Shown: positions 32,701 to 40,213 of the stretch, one piece after another
How the letters are laid out: each line of letters starts with the position of its first letter
Position numbering within the stretch: position 1 is the stretch's first letter
Assembly (NCBI GenBank): GCA_025094145.1
Contig: JALLLS010000032.1
Location: 1 to 64,000 of the forward strand
From: Spinellus fusiger
Taxonomy: Eukaryota; Mucoromycota; Mucoromycetes; Mucorales; Phycomycetaceae
Length of the DNA: 64,000 bases
Direction: 5' to 3'
The notes under the pieces: generated by a model
What the model saw: only the letters and a program-made list of their open reading frames with translations
Told to the model about the DNA's origin: nothing
Database searches by the model: none
Made by a program: the position numbers and the translations under genes

Positions 32701-35091
32701 ACAGAAGCTAGTCAGGAGAGTGCGGCTATTCGTAAGCGAGTGGAAGAGGCTACGACTACAGATATCTTTGAAAAAGCCACTGTGTTGGAACAATACCACC
32801 GTGCCAGTTTATCCCACTTGAGTGCCAGTGAGACAGTGTATAAGCGACTGACAGGCCATTTGATGGTGCATTTGCAGGAGAAAACAGCAGCACTACCCAT
32901 TGAGTCTGACAAAAGAGAAGAACTGCTTGCTGTGGCCCAAACTGCCTTTAAGGAGCTGAGTCAGTGCATCCAACAAGAGAAACAGCTCACTGATAAGGTG
33001 AGACGCATTTTGGGACATGCCAAGAGTGCAGAGAGTATTGTATCTTGGATCCATAACTGTGAAAATGCCATTCAAGTCATGATGACAGATGCCATGACAA
33101 TGGATGAACAAGAGGCCAGTATGGAAACACAAGACATTGGGCATAAGATGGAGCAGTTTTACAAGATTGTTTCTTCTTTTGAGGAGATGACAGTAGCATT
33201 GACACAAGAGCATTTGGGTAATGAAGCAGGATCCAATGCTGTGGAGTCTGAGAGAGTCAACACAACAGAAGAGAACATTGAGACAGAACTCAGTGTGAAA
33301 GAAGCTGTACCCAGCCATACACACACATACAAAGACATCACCAGTCCTATGGATGAAAACAGCAACAATATCAAATGTAAAGAAGACGTTGAAAAGGAGA
33401 ATCTCCAAGCACTTGAGCTTGTGAGTCTCAAGAATTCAGTCATCTCTCGTGCTGAGAATGTGAAGGAGCAATGGTACCATCTCAATGAACTCCTCGATGA
33501 GCTCAAGGCCAGTATTGTTACTTCATCCCAAGGATTGGCTGTGGCGCGCAAAGTGAAAACCATTATGATGCTGCTGGGAGAAGTAAGAGAGCATTTGGCT
33601 ACTATGCAAGTGAGTGAGGAAACAGACACCACCACAGACGATGATAGTGTTTCTGAGAAATCCACGCTCAGTCTTTCTTCCATGCTGAGAGAACAGGAAG
33701 TGATTGCTATCCAGGAAGACATGGATCTGCTTGAGACAGAAGCACGCCAACAGTTAGAACAGGAAACAGAGGCATTGGATAAGCTCATTGAGAAGTACAA
33801 TAAGGACACCTTTGTGCAGCAACGACATGAGATTGATGCTTCTGTCCAGAGCATTATGGAGGCGATGAGTACCAAACGCCAGGAGATCAACAAAGCCCGC
33901 AGCATCAGCAGCTACTTGAGTGCTACTGATGATGTAGAGGTGATTCTGAGTGCACTGGAGGATGCTGTGGATAAGGCAGCTCCCTACAAGGCAACAATGA
34001 TTGGCAGTAGCTTCAGTCGGGCTGATCTCCAAGCCAAACTCATTGAACTGGATGCACGCTACAAATACTATGAGAGCAAAGCAACCCAGGGATTGGACAC
34101 TGCCCGTCAGTGTGAATCACCCCTCCATCCTCCCCTCCAAACCCACCTCAAAGAACTCAATACACGATGGCATATAGTGAGTGAACTGGTGAAGTCTCGT
34201 AAGGATGAGCTTGTCAAGACCATGGAGGGAGCAGTGGATCAAGAGCACCGACAAGTACGCAACCGCAAATCCTCATTGCCCACACGCAAGGCTGCCTCTT
34301 TAAGAGAAAGAGATATTGGTTCTCTTAGGGTAGTGTCTTCTGCCAGTGCCTCTGCCAATACGAGTCTTGCCTTTTCCCGTCTTTCTCCTTCTCTGTCCAC
34401 ACGTTCAGGAAACCCTCGCCACCAAACCAGTCGTTTATTGAATCTTGGTCATCCCAACCAACCCTCCAAATCCACCAACAGTATGAAAGTACCAGCGATT
34501 CGTGTCACACGAACTCCCCCCAATGCCTATGTAGCAGATCCTGACAATGATCTTGACATTGAAATTGGAAGAATTGTCAATGAGACGCCCTACCGAGTCA
34601 AGGTGAAGATGGTGCCTGGTGAAGTGGGTCGCTACTGGTTTGGTGATGTCAATGCTAAAATGGCCTACTGTCGAGTCCTCAAGAGCAAGATGGTGATGGT
34701 GCGTGTGGGAGGGGGTTGGACAGAATTATCCCAGTTCTTACGGGACCATGCCTTGTTGGAGGGAGAGTTTATTCCCAAGTCACGCACAGAAGAAGAAGTA
34801 GAACAAAAGACATTGCCGTGCATTCAGGAGGGATTCATTGAAACCCACCGAGCCAAATCTCCCTCTGGCCGCCCCCTGCCTCGTAGCAGAGCCACCTCTT
34901 CTCCTACACCTCCACCCAATCCATCACGGTCGAATTCTGCTCAGATTGGGTATGTGGATGGCGATAAATACATAGCTGTCGATCGCCATGGCAACCAATT
35001 AGAAGTGCGTATGACACGTGCTATGAACAAAGCTCCTAGTATGAGTGAGCGTCCCACTCGTCGACGTGTGCCTCGGAAACGAGATGTATAA
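26752..35091 (+). CDS. Giant spectraplakin-like protein: CH domain, spectrin-like repeats, GAR domain
   Basis: A single uninterrupted ORF of 2,779 codons. Residues ~20-150 form a calponin homology domain (LLHPITDLCESWQDGQVLLC, NENTRLAYSLFAD), expected to bind actin. Residues ~180-225 are Thr-rich low complexity. From ~235 to ~2,480 the protein is helical, with recurring spectrin-type cores of the pattern R-x-x-W-E near helix starts followed by W and A-x-W: VAWEQHYETAIEWV, RIEWENGVQKTTQWI, RMEWEDSWREV, RAEWEQQVELQQQQW. Residues ~2,590-2,675 match the GAS2-related GAR domain (DLDIEIGRIVNETPYRVKVK, then VRVGGGWTELSQFL), which binds microtubules in metazoan proteins. A Ser/Pro- and Arg-rich tail follows (RPTRRRVPRKRDV end), like the microtubule-binding tails of spectraplakins. 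Inferred role: cross-linking actin and microtubules. There is one CH domain visible rather than the usual tandem pair. Confidence 0.9.
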   Translation: MDASMDSLLSPTTTQFERQQPMLAWCQSQLRNYIELSLLHPITDLCESWQDGQVLLCFAHRFFPESIPDLITKLQSNRPNENTRLAYSLFADKLQIQPPPFLNEEGVMDYLKRLRHALDRTDVMQPHGDWRTEFEHKAALVLSKIHTLRHQLTDLSFARPSPFERDPLDTETPSLTNTDTDTDTVTTSSSSTTATTTATTTATTTATTTATTTATTPITPITTATATDPFSQLHAHLAILESKDLPEFRSTVRHLPLDANHPRVEAVEAAYSALQLQLKRGTTDLDHVKSTIAFGQIITPIRNELDFIQAKMLKTTTTDTGIQDLENRVVRAGELIRNVEEQYGHLLPSNQDYQLLLNDIVHQHTIVCRWVEEVRVWYVEADRIRNYLQTHINALENTAIADGLEEIEIEYTSDQLHQLNDEHQILQAQIEEFNHTDMTRLRDHVKALTGTERAEELSPADTTTIEITFTTLTTLDRLMHLLLQRTHDVRLLTLRVAWEQHYETAIEWVRETAQEMTVFVAKARWQMDTATGECVQSLVDLEQRIKAFDEKEFSTTVNVYQELDDSSHIELPSHLESRQVALEEAFEQMTVRIAFARQVVEQRLMVNEFMTRADTLKTDGDALRLALLEAEKQAKMGDTDKQFRERVQLFQEGALQLVTGVATRIIYPEATQPCDQQDTYDANDGLQSMISTKKSALILFGESLEHKLTSYRRVLQLLQQMNTLQEESTRLEAWVDERSRKISKARVDVFVAKCALDTTDLGRLQRERDGQRAKIKAFWENDLGKVNKSIQTLEQAASKHTMTLPTQRVRDRMEKVIVQLKSLEERVDQHSNELQVLASRIEWENGVQKTTQWIANTTLKVWGFVSQQAQWRPCDAAVHSGDMSPSSMSKQWTDVLSEFDSLEYKRSEFVQHSLASLDSAFEALRNGFILCASYGKPFTPDLVQQRQERVHENAVYLAETMAYARDVLDQHVALDQYVGTAHSAQSEGLQLLHDVEAALESLQVSPDCFGDRLKRFDQDVFRLWKQQGSVLPYPVCPEEARATRPSTQDDDIGSEILSMALKVYDDLLQLGKRIRDLLEMYGQQVQWKKEVEDCFSGGQQVMATIIAVHATIKTASLDPSVMETMGTAARATLVQVAAHGQEESIRLLKHLTAFEDHLGEVVTLIGEMASIDPVPATRVLAEARTHAEQLKELTQSHALQVRAYIARMEWEDSWREVYSQTRKLHTTARSLESDISTVLAKDAKTTYLEIVQLQTTAHQATDTLKRMKEALPETLKAFDTTQAAFASASLTTPMECMDRHQELQTSMTCLDEQLEQRQNTLDFLVARAEWEQQVELQQQQWDTHCAQVEVYLSQRARWTPAAYTDCDLESKKKQYIEAYHHHQQTTETLLKTLDTLQSTQPTSDMDLASPSVDASVAAIYHTHSTAQQQLELMEAVLSQRTAIQECIREADTIETLADTIKATFLAADGKTEAQEDALRDYSGQLAVFSDHIKTRIHWPERPNYAIDAKANEVARDYMKTRQMRLEDLSHSLLAILKSKERLSRRNAAVEAYLAEAKVVEGWMKAHALAREVPGELMALREAVATTHSLQLATHHYTHVYHSLKESAAHHVTTIQQELDVCIETEEGREAAESVEKIRGVQHAINNSWNALVEETDVMHTTLLTKLRLAEFNALVQATETHMKKESELIHSATIETLDEDDMTKWNQSIHTTIYQQVERIATLSSEEEKENIHTEEMQTSLYRVKTQYDTLVSDLQLLTKQVTSYHLHQNYASSADRLEAFIEKTRTTLQNARTLTKDQTREEDPSLLLAAYTSVKEAVEDHTDCLDKTRSLYHFIEFQKMETPQVQTRQQQLESNWKTLQYEVKLTKTAADDVSHAHDLHTMLHQVNTSLDLLEPTLATKEWTASELANTILQTQKIWATLEAVQSMAATKPLGTHQSMFESHYTTTKARLEAVDVQLANHKADLQKQAAYEACVSLARTLQTEASQESAAIRKRVEEATTTDIFEKATVLEQYHRASLSHLSASETVYKRLTGHLMVHLQEKTAALPIESDKREELLAVAQTAFKELSQCIQQEKQLTDKVRRILGHAKSAESIVSWIHNCENAIQVMMTDAMTMDEQEASMETQDIGHKMEQFYKIVSSFEEMTVALTQEHLGNEAGSNAVESERVNTTEENIETELSVKEAVPSHTHTYKDITSPMDENSNNIKCKEDVEKENLQALELVSLKNSVISRAENVKEQWYHLNELLDELKASIVTSSQGLAVARKVKTIMMLLGEVREHLATMQVSEETDTTTDDDSVSEKSTLSLSSMLREQEVIAIQEDMDLLETEARQQLEQETEALDKLIEKYNKDTFVQQRHEIDASVQSIMEAMSTKRQEINKARSISSYLSATDDVEVILSALEDAVDKAAPYKATMIGSSFSRADLQAKLIELDARYKYYESKATQGLDTARQCESPLHPPLQTHLKELNTRWHIVSELVKSRKDELVKTMEGAVDQEHRQVRNRKSSLPTRKAASLRERDIGSLRVVSSASASANTSLAFSRLSPSLSTRSGNPRHQTSRLLNLGHPNQPSKSTNSMKVPAIRVTRTPPNAYVADPDNDLDIEIGRIVNETPYRVKVKMVPGEVGRYWFGDVNAKMAYCRVLKSKMVMVRVGGGWTELSQFLRDHALLEGEFIPKSRTEEEVEQKTLPCIQEGFIETHRAKSPSGRPLPRSRATSSPTPPPNPSRSNSAQIGYVDGDKYIAVDRHGNQLEVRMTRAMNKAPSMSERPTRRRVPRKRDV
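27291..27430 (+). repeat. In-frame ACA/GCA repeat coding a poly-Thr/Ala tract
   Basis: ACAACAACAGCA units repeat about six times inside the giant ORF and encode TTTA repeats, preceded by GATACA units coding Asp-Thr. Length variation by replication slippage would stay in frame. The tract links the CH domain to the rod. Confidence 0.88.
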
Positions 35092-35559
35092 AGTAAAATA
35101 AAATAAAATAAAGCATATCAGAATATATCAAAATATATCAAAATATATCAAAACATATCAAAACATAGATATACAAAAGAGAAAAGAACAAGCTATATAA
35201 ATTACATGGGTTGGAAGTGACAGAATAATAAGAATAACTAACAGTTACAGTCATTGTAAATCACACTGTAAATCACAATTACATCCTAAGAATGGACCAA
35301 TGGACATCCACACACAATATAGCTATAGAAAGATCAAACACCGTCTCTCAATGGTAGCCATCAACCCACTACCCTGTCTTATCTGTGTTCTGATTGGATA
35401 GAATCCACCTATACTTTGTTCTAATTTTTTTTTGCACAAGAGAGAGGACAGAGATTTTTATTTTTATTTTCAATTTGGCAGTCTCTTTTTTCCCTTGAAC
35501 TTTTTATTTTCTCTCTTTTTCTCTCTCTTTTGGTCTATTTTCTCTTATAGTGTTTGATA
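35092..35559. other. Intergenic between giant gene and NDT80-like gene
   Basis: AAATAAAATAAAATAAAGC right after the stop may serve polyadenylation. It is followed by ATATCAAAAC/ATATATCAAA units (35107-35165). Pyrimidine-rich TTTTCTCTCTTTTTCTCTCTC at 35500-35530 precedes the next ATG. Confidence 0.6.
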
Positions 35560-37714
35560 ATGAATCCACCCGAAAAAGAGTGGTCAGGCTCTGCTCCTCC
35601 TGCCCACTATTCAACAGCAAGTCACTCCTACCCAAGCACAGGCATGCATTCTGTTCCGCCTGTGGATATGACAAGCTATATACACCCAGGGTAAGTGACT
35701 GTCTTTTGGTACTTGCTTATGAAAAAGAGCAGCAGTAAACAAGAAGCGTCGTCTCGGCCGTACACAGGGTAATAGTGTGTGTGTGTGTGTGTGTGTGAAT
35801 ATATACATATATGTATATATATGTATATATATAGGTGTAGTTGAAGAAGTATACTTACAAGGTTATTTACTGGGTGATAGATTCACACTCTCCCAACCTG
35901 CCACCCCTCGACCCTCTGGATCTCCTCATCCAAGTCCCTCTGAAGCACCCAGCTCACAAGAGCGCAGAACCAATGAGACACCGGGAACATTAGTGTATGC
36001 GTCCAATGCCCACACTGCCATTCGACGTAGACGCAAGGAGTCTGTGTACATGCAAGACGACAGCCCCCATTTTGAACGCACAAAGTACAATGGCAACATA
36101 TACTCCACGGACAGAAGCACTGTACTCGACTGTCGCCTTCACTCTAAAATAGACCGAGGCTTCTTTCTAGCCGACAATGATTGGACATGCTACCGTCGCA
36201 ACTACTTCCAAGTGAGCAGTACGTTTATGCTGCAGGGTATTGGTATGGTGTATGAGGGACAGGACTTGCCATGCATGGTGGAGTATGAAAACACCCTCCA
36301 TCCTGTACGGTGCTTTATGCTGGGTATCTCCTCACGTATTGCTAACAGTGACAAGCTCATCACTCTGATCCAGCACACACCCAAGCGTGACAAGGGGCCT
36401 CAGTGTGTGCCAGATCCCAAGCTGATCCGACCTGGGGGCAATCTTAGCCTGAGTTCTGCGAGTGTGAACCAGTCTGTGGTGACATTTGAGCGTGTGCAGT
36501 TCAAATCAGCCACGGCGAACAACGGCAAACGACGGGCAGCTCAGCAATACTATGTCCTATTGACACAGCTCTACGCCAAAATAGACTCTGGCCAGTTGGT
36601 GAACGTGGCTACCTGTCAGTCGGCTCCATTGGTGGTAAGAGGAAGAAGTCCTGGGCATTATGCAGAATCAGATGCCACCATGGCTCGGTTTGAGACGGCT
36701 CCACAAGAACCGCTGCAGCACCACCCACGGCCTGCTTATCCTCGTCCTGCACACCACTTTGTGCAGAGTGGCATGTTTCCTCCTGCCAACAGTGGAGAGT
36801 ATTCTTCCTATGAGTATTCCATGGGCTACCCACCGCCGCCCCCGCCACCCCCGCCACCCACCTCCTTTGGCCATATGCCACCCCCGCCACCCTCTCCTGG
36901 CCATGGTTCTCTGCAGATGTTGCCGCCCTCGGGACATCATGCTTATGAACATGCCATGCCACCCATGAGTGAGAGACCAGAAGTGCAGGAGGAATACCAC
37001 GGCCAGCATCAACAGCATCAACAGCATCAACAGCATCAACAGCACCAACACCAACACCAACACCAGCACCAGCACCAACAGCACCAACAGCACCATGGCC
37101 ATCCTTCCTCCCACTCTGCACCACCACCGCCCTCTCTTCCCTCTGCAGTTCCCGCTCTTCCTTCTGCGGCACCTCCTCTTTCCTCTGCAGCACCTCCTCC
37201 CCCTTCTCATCATGAGTACCAGGGAAGTGGCCATGGCAAATACACATCCATGCCACAGGATCCATGGGGACGAGTGAGAATGGCGCCTCATGAAGGCCAT
37301 GCTTACATTGCCCATCCCGGAGAACAGCAACACTCTTACTATAGCTACGCACATCCACCCAATGGATCGCATGCTTCTCAATCACCGTATTCTTATGACG
37401 GACGAATGCATACCATGCACTCGGGGTAAGTCCTTGGATAAAAGAGAAAAGGCATGGCACTAAAGAAGCAAGATAGAATGCCGCCTTCAGAACACTCAAA
37501 TGCCTCCACACCAACGTATACAGCACCCCACGACATGCATTGGCGTCCACACATGCCACTGGGACATGCCCCTAGCCATGGACCTGATCCAACGCACCGT
37601 CCTAAATACCCAGTCTCAGCCAACCACCCCACCCCTCCACACCCACATCCACACACCCACACTACATTAGAAGAAGAAAAACAGTTTAAAGAGGTCACTA
37701 AAGAAGAAAAATAA
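35560..37714 (+). CDS. NDT80/PhoG-type DNA-binding transcription factor
   Basis: Nuclear regulator; fungal relatives (Ndt80, VIB-1/XprG) control meiosis, nutrient sensing or secreted hydrolases. Proposed exons: 35560-35690, 35881-37425, 37477-37714 (637 aa). The DNA-binding domain covers ~105-300: KIDRGFFLADNDWTCYRRNY, then VRGRSPGHYAES, the conserved Arg-rich strand of Ig-fold NDT80 proteins. C-terminal half: poly-Pro runs and a long His/Gln tract (37010-37095), then a His/Pro-rich end. The first acceptor is uncertain: the reading frame is also open from 35772 through a GT/TA microsatellite (VVEEVYLQGYLLGD before FTLSQP), but that junction is out of frame with the ATG exon. If the second intron is retained, translation stops at 37429. 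Confidence 0.82.
35774..35834. repeat. (GT)n-(TATATG)n microsatellite
   Basis: A GT run of about 22 bp followed by alternating TATATG units ending in TATATATAG, within the proposed first intron of the NDT80-like gene. Confidence 0.9.
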
Positions 37715-37729
37715 TACAAATACTAATAA

Positions 37730-37818
37730 AAGAGAAAAAGAAAAAAAAGAGAAAAAGAAAAGAAAGAAAGAAAGAAAGAAAAAGAGAGAGAAAATAGGTT
37801 TTTTTTTTTTTTTTTTTG
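37730..37818. repeat. Purine-rich tract plus poly-T between convergent genes
   Basis: AAAGAAAG/GAGAAA runs on the plus strand and then about 18 T, between the convergent 3' ends of the NDT80-like and glyoxalase II genes. Could provide polyadenylation/termination for both. Confidence 0.7.
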
Positions 37819-37829
37819 AAAATCCAAAT

Positions 37830-38768
37830 TTAAAAATTATCCTTCATCTTTCGCAATTGGCCCAATACCTCTTCAGGAGACACTTCTTTTGTAGATCCCA
37901 ACAGTCCTTGGTCACAGCGCAAGAATGGGTTGGTCTCTGCTTCATTCTCAAGGGAGGAGGGCGTTGTGCACTCTCTCTCTTTGGCCCACGCTATTTTGGC
38001 ATGGACAGCTGGGTTGTTGGGCTCCACATGGACAGCAAAGCGAAGATTGGCATAGGTGTATTCATGGCCAAAATAGACAAGTGTGTCCTTGGGGAGAGCC
38101 ACAAGGCGTTGAAACCCAGCCCACATGTCGCTGGGAGTGCCCTCGAAGAAGCGACCACAGCCAGAAGAGAATAAGCAATCGCCTGTAAACACTGCCTTTT
38201 GCTGGGTGGTGGTGTCGTGCACATAGTAGCACAGGTGGTCCATGGTGTGACCAAAAGTAGGAATACATTGGATGTGGAGGGAGCCCAGTGTGATCTGTGT
38301 GTCTTTTACAGTGTGGGTGATGCCCTGGACACGGTCAGAGCCACCGTAGCAAGGGAGGTGGGTGTGTGCGCTAGCAAGGAGTTTGGAGTTGCCGCCTGCG
38401 TGGTCCCAGTGGTGGTGGGTGGTGAGAATCCTATAGAGAGAAAGAGAAAGGCTATAAAGAAAAAAGAAAAAAGGGGGAACTACGAAAGAGAAACCCTACC
38501 CTTTCAATATATAATCAGGATACTTGGAGGCAAGTGCTGTCATCACTTTCTCTGGCTCGACAGGATCCACCGCCATAGCTGTCTTGGTAACCTCATCTAG
38601 TAACAGGTAGGCATAACTACACAAACACACACAGTATACATTAGAGTGGGATACACCTCACACTAGCACCCACTTGTCTTTAAGACAGGGTACATGGTCA
38701 ATAAGCATAGGAGAAGGGCGTGACGTGGAAAACAGCCGAGCAGCAGTACGAAGAGTCGACACCAACAT
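37830..38768 (-). CDS. GLO2: Hydroxyacylglutathione hydrolase (glyoxalase II)
   Basis: Hydrolyses S-D-lactoylglutathione to D-lactate and glutathione, the second step of methylglyoxal detoxification. Exons on the minus strand: 38768-38674, 38616-38500, 38430-37830, giving 270 aa, the usual size. Metallo-beta-lactamase fold with binuclear metal ligands: THHHWDHAGG, then GHTMDH, FTGDCLFSSGCGRFFEGT and YFGHEYT. The family start VPCLKDNYAYLL is created exactly by the first splice. The first ~20 residues (STLRTAARLFSTSRPSP) are Arg/Ser/Thr-rich without acids and look like a mitochondrial presequence; a second Met (residue 21, MLIDHVPCLK) could start a cytosolic form. C-terminal glutathione-binding Arg/Lys region is present (RKMKDNF end). 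Confidence 0.94.
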
Positions 38769-38913
38769 ATTAAACAAAGAGGGACTACGCAACCACCAGT
38801 CACGACAGGCCCAATGTTCTGCTCAAAAGGGAACTTTTTTTTTTTTTTGGAATGATGCGAGTAACAAGTTTGAGTTCTCTCATGTGGGAACCTCTTGTCT
38901 TGTCCATTTTTCC

Positions 38914-39603
38914 ATGATGGCGCATTCGTTCAGGCCACGACGGATCAAACGCCTACGCACCAACAGTGACAGTGAATTGGATTGGGAGGCGTATTCTATC
39001 AGTACTAAAAAGACAAGAGTAGACACCAGGTAAAAGACAAACCCAACCTCATTTAGAGAGACTGCCTTGTAGACTGGCCCTTTGTAACTGATCTTTTCTT
39101 TCTCTTTTAAACATAGTAGGACGGTAGATTCCTTGGTTCCGGTGTATCCAGCAACAGCACCCATACCCATACCAACAACGTCTATACCAACAACATCTAT
39201 ACCAACATCTATGGCTATGGAGAGTGATACTGATACTGATATTGGTATTGGCAGTAATGGCTGTGAGATGTCTATGAGTGAACCGCCTTTGTCTCGGTCC
39301 AGCCACAGCTCAATCAATCTATCTAGTTCAGTGCAATCTTCTGGTATTTCTTTTTCTGATCCATCGGGTGTTCTCAAGTCTATTGTTATTTCTACAAAAG
39401 CCTCCTCTCCTCCCACAACAGCCTATCAAAACATGAATGAACTGCTGCACACTGTTCATGTAAGGCGGTTTGGTGATCCCGAGACAAGGGAGCGGTGGTG
39501 GGAAAAGTCAAGGGAAGAGACAATGGAAGAGACAGCTTATAGCCCTATGAATGCTGTGTTGCGTTTGGCTTTTCTTGAGCGTCACGGCTGGCCCCCTTGC
39601 TGA
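38914..39603 (+). CDS. 200-aa orphan protein with a duplicated C-terminal motif
   Basis: I do not recognise a family. Exons 38914-39029 and 39117-39603 (acceptor TAG|T, or three bases later) keep frame to 200 aa; a second ATG follows directly at 38917. The N-terminus is basic (FRPRRIKRLRTNSDSELDW, a possible nuclear signal), the middle is Ser/Thr/Pro-rich low complexity, and the C-terminal 65 residues hold two related helices: AYQNMNELLHTVHVRRFG and AYSPMNAVLRLAFLERHG, separated by a charged, Trp-containing linker (ERWWEKSREETMEETAY). It starts about 150 bp from the divergent glyoxalase II start, so the two may share a promoter region. No membrane segment or signal peptide is seen. Confidence 0.65.
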
Positions 39604-40213
39604 TAGAGTAATAATTGTATGTGTATAAGTGCGTGTGTATAATTGTGTGTGTATGTATAATTATGTGTGTATGTATAATTGTGTAAAAGTGTATAATTGT
39701 GTAAAAGTGTATAATTGTGTAAAAGTGTATAATTGTGTAAAAGTGTATAATTGTGTATGTATAATTGTGTATGTATAATTGTGTATAATTGTGTAGAAGT
39801 GTATATATCCATACATTCATCTACTACTTACTTACACACTTATCGACTTACACTGGTAACTCAACAGAAGTGTCTATAGATTGTCATTTATCTATTCCTC
39901 TAACTGATTACTTATTTATTGAGTTGTCTTTGTTTTTACTATGGATCTGCCTACATCTATCTATAAGCACCTCCTGTCCCCTACTAGCATAGAGGAGATC
40001 TACCTGTCTGCTCACCTCGTATCTATTGTATATACTATATATCTGTTTGCTTATCTTTTTCCCTATTCTAATTGCATTTACTGCTTATCTCCCCCTTTAT
40101 TTGAAAACAGATGGAAGCAAATAGTCTCCTTCTTTCTCGTCTCGCCTCCCCCTCTTATACTGCTCTATTTAATTCAACTTCATTCTGCCCCTGTTTATTC
40201 TCTTTTCTACTCA
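39604..40213. repeat. Intergenic with 18-bp minisatellite
   Basis: Units of ATAATTGTGTAAAAGTGT (18 bp) repeat about four times at 39676-39757, flanked by 12-bp GTATGTATAATT variants from 39615 to 39795. The rest (39800-40213) is pyrimidine-rich leader-like sequence with no clear gene. Confidence 0.8.

Noticed and set aside
33159..33905. 248-codon minus-strand ORF
   Set aside because: Antisense to the giant spectrin-like gene, Ser/Leu composition typical of a shadow frame.
36609..37559. 316- and 237-codon minus-strand ORFs with Val/Gly runs
   Set aside because: Antisense of the His/Gln and Pro tracts of the NDT80-like gene.
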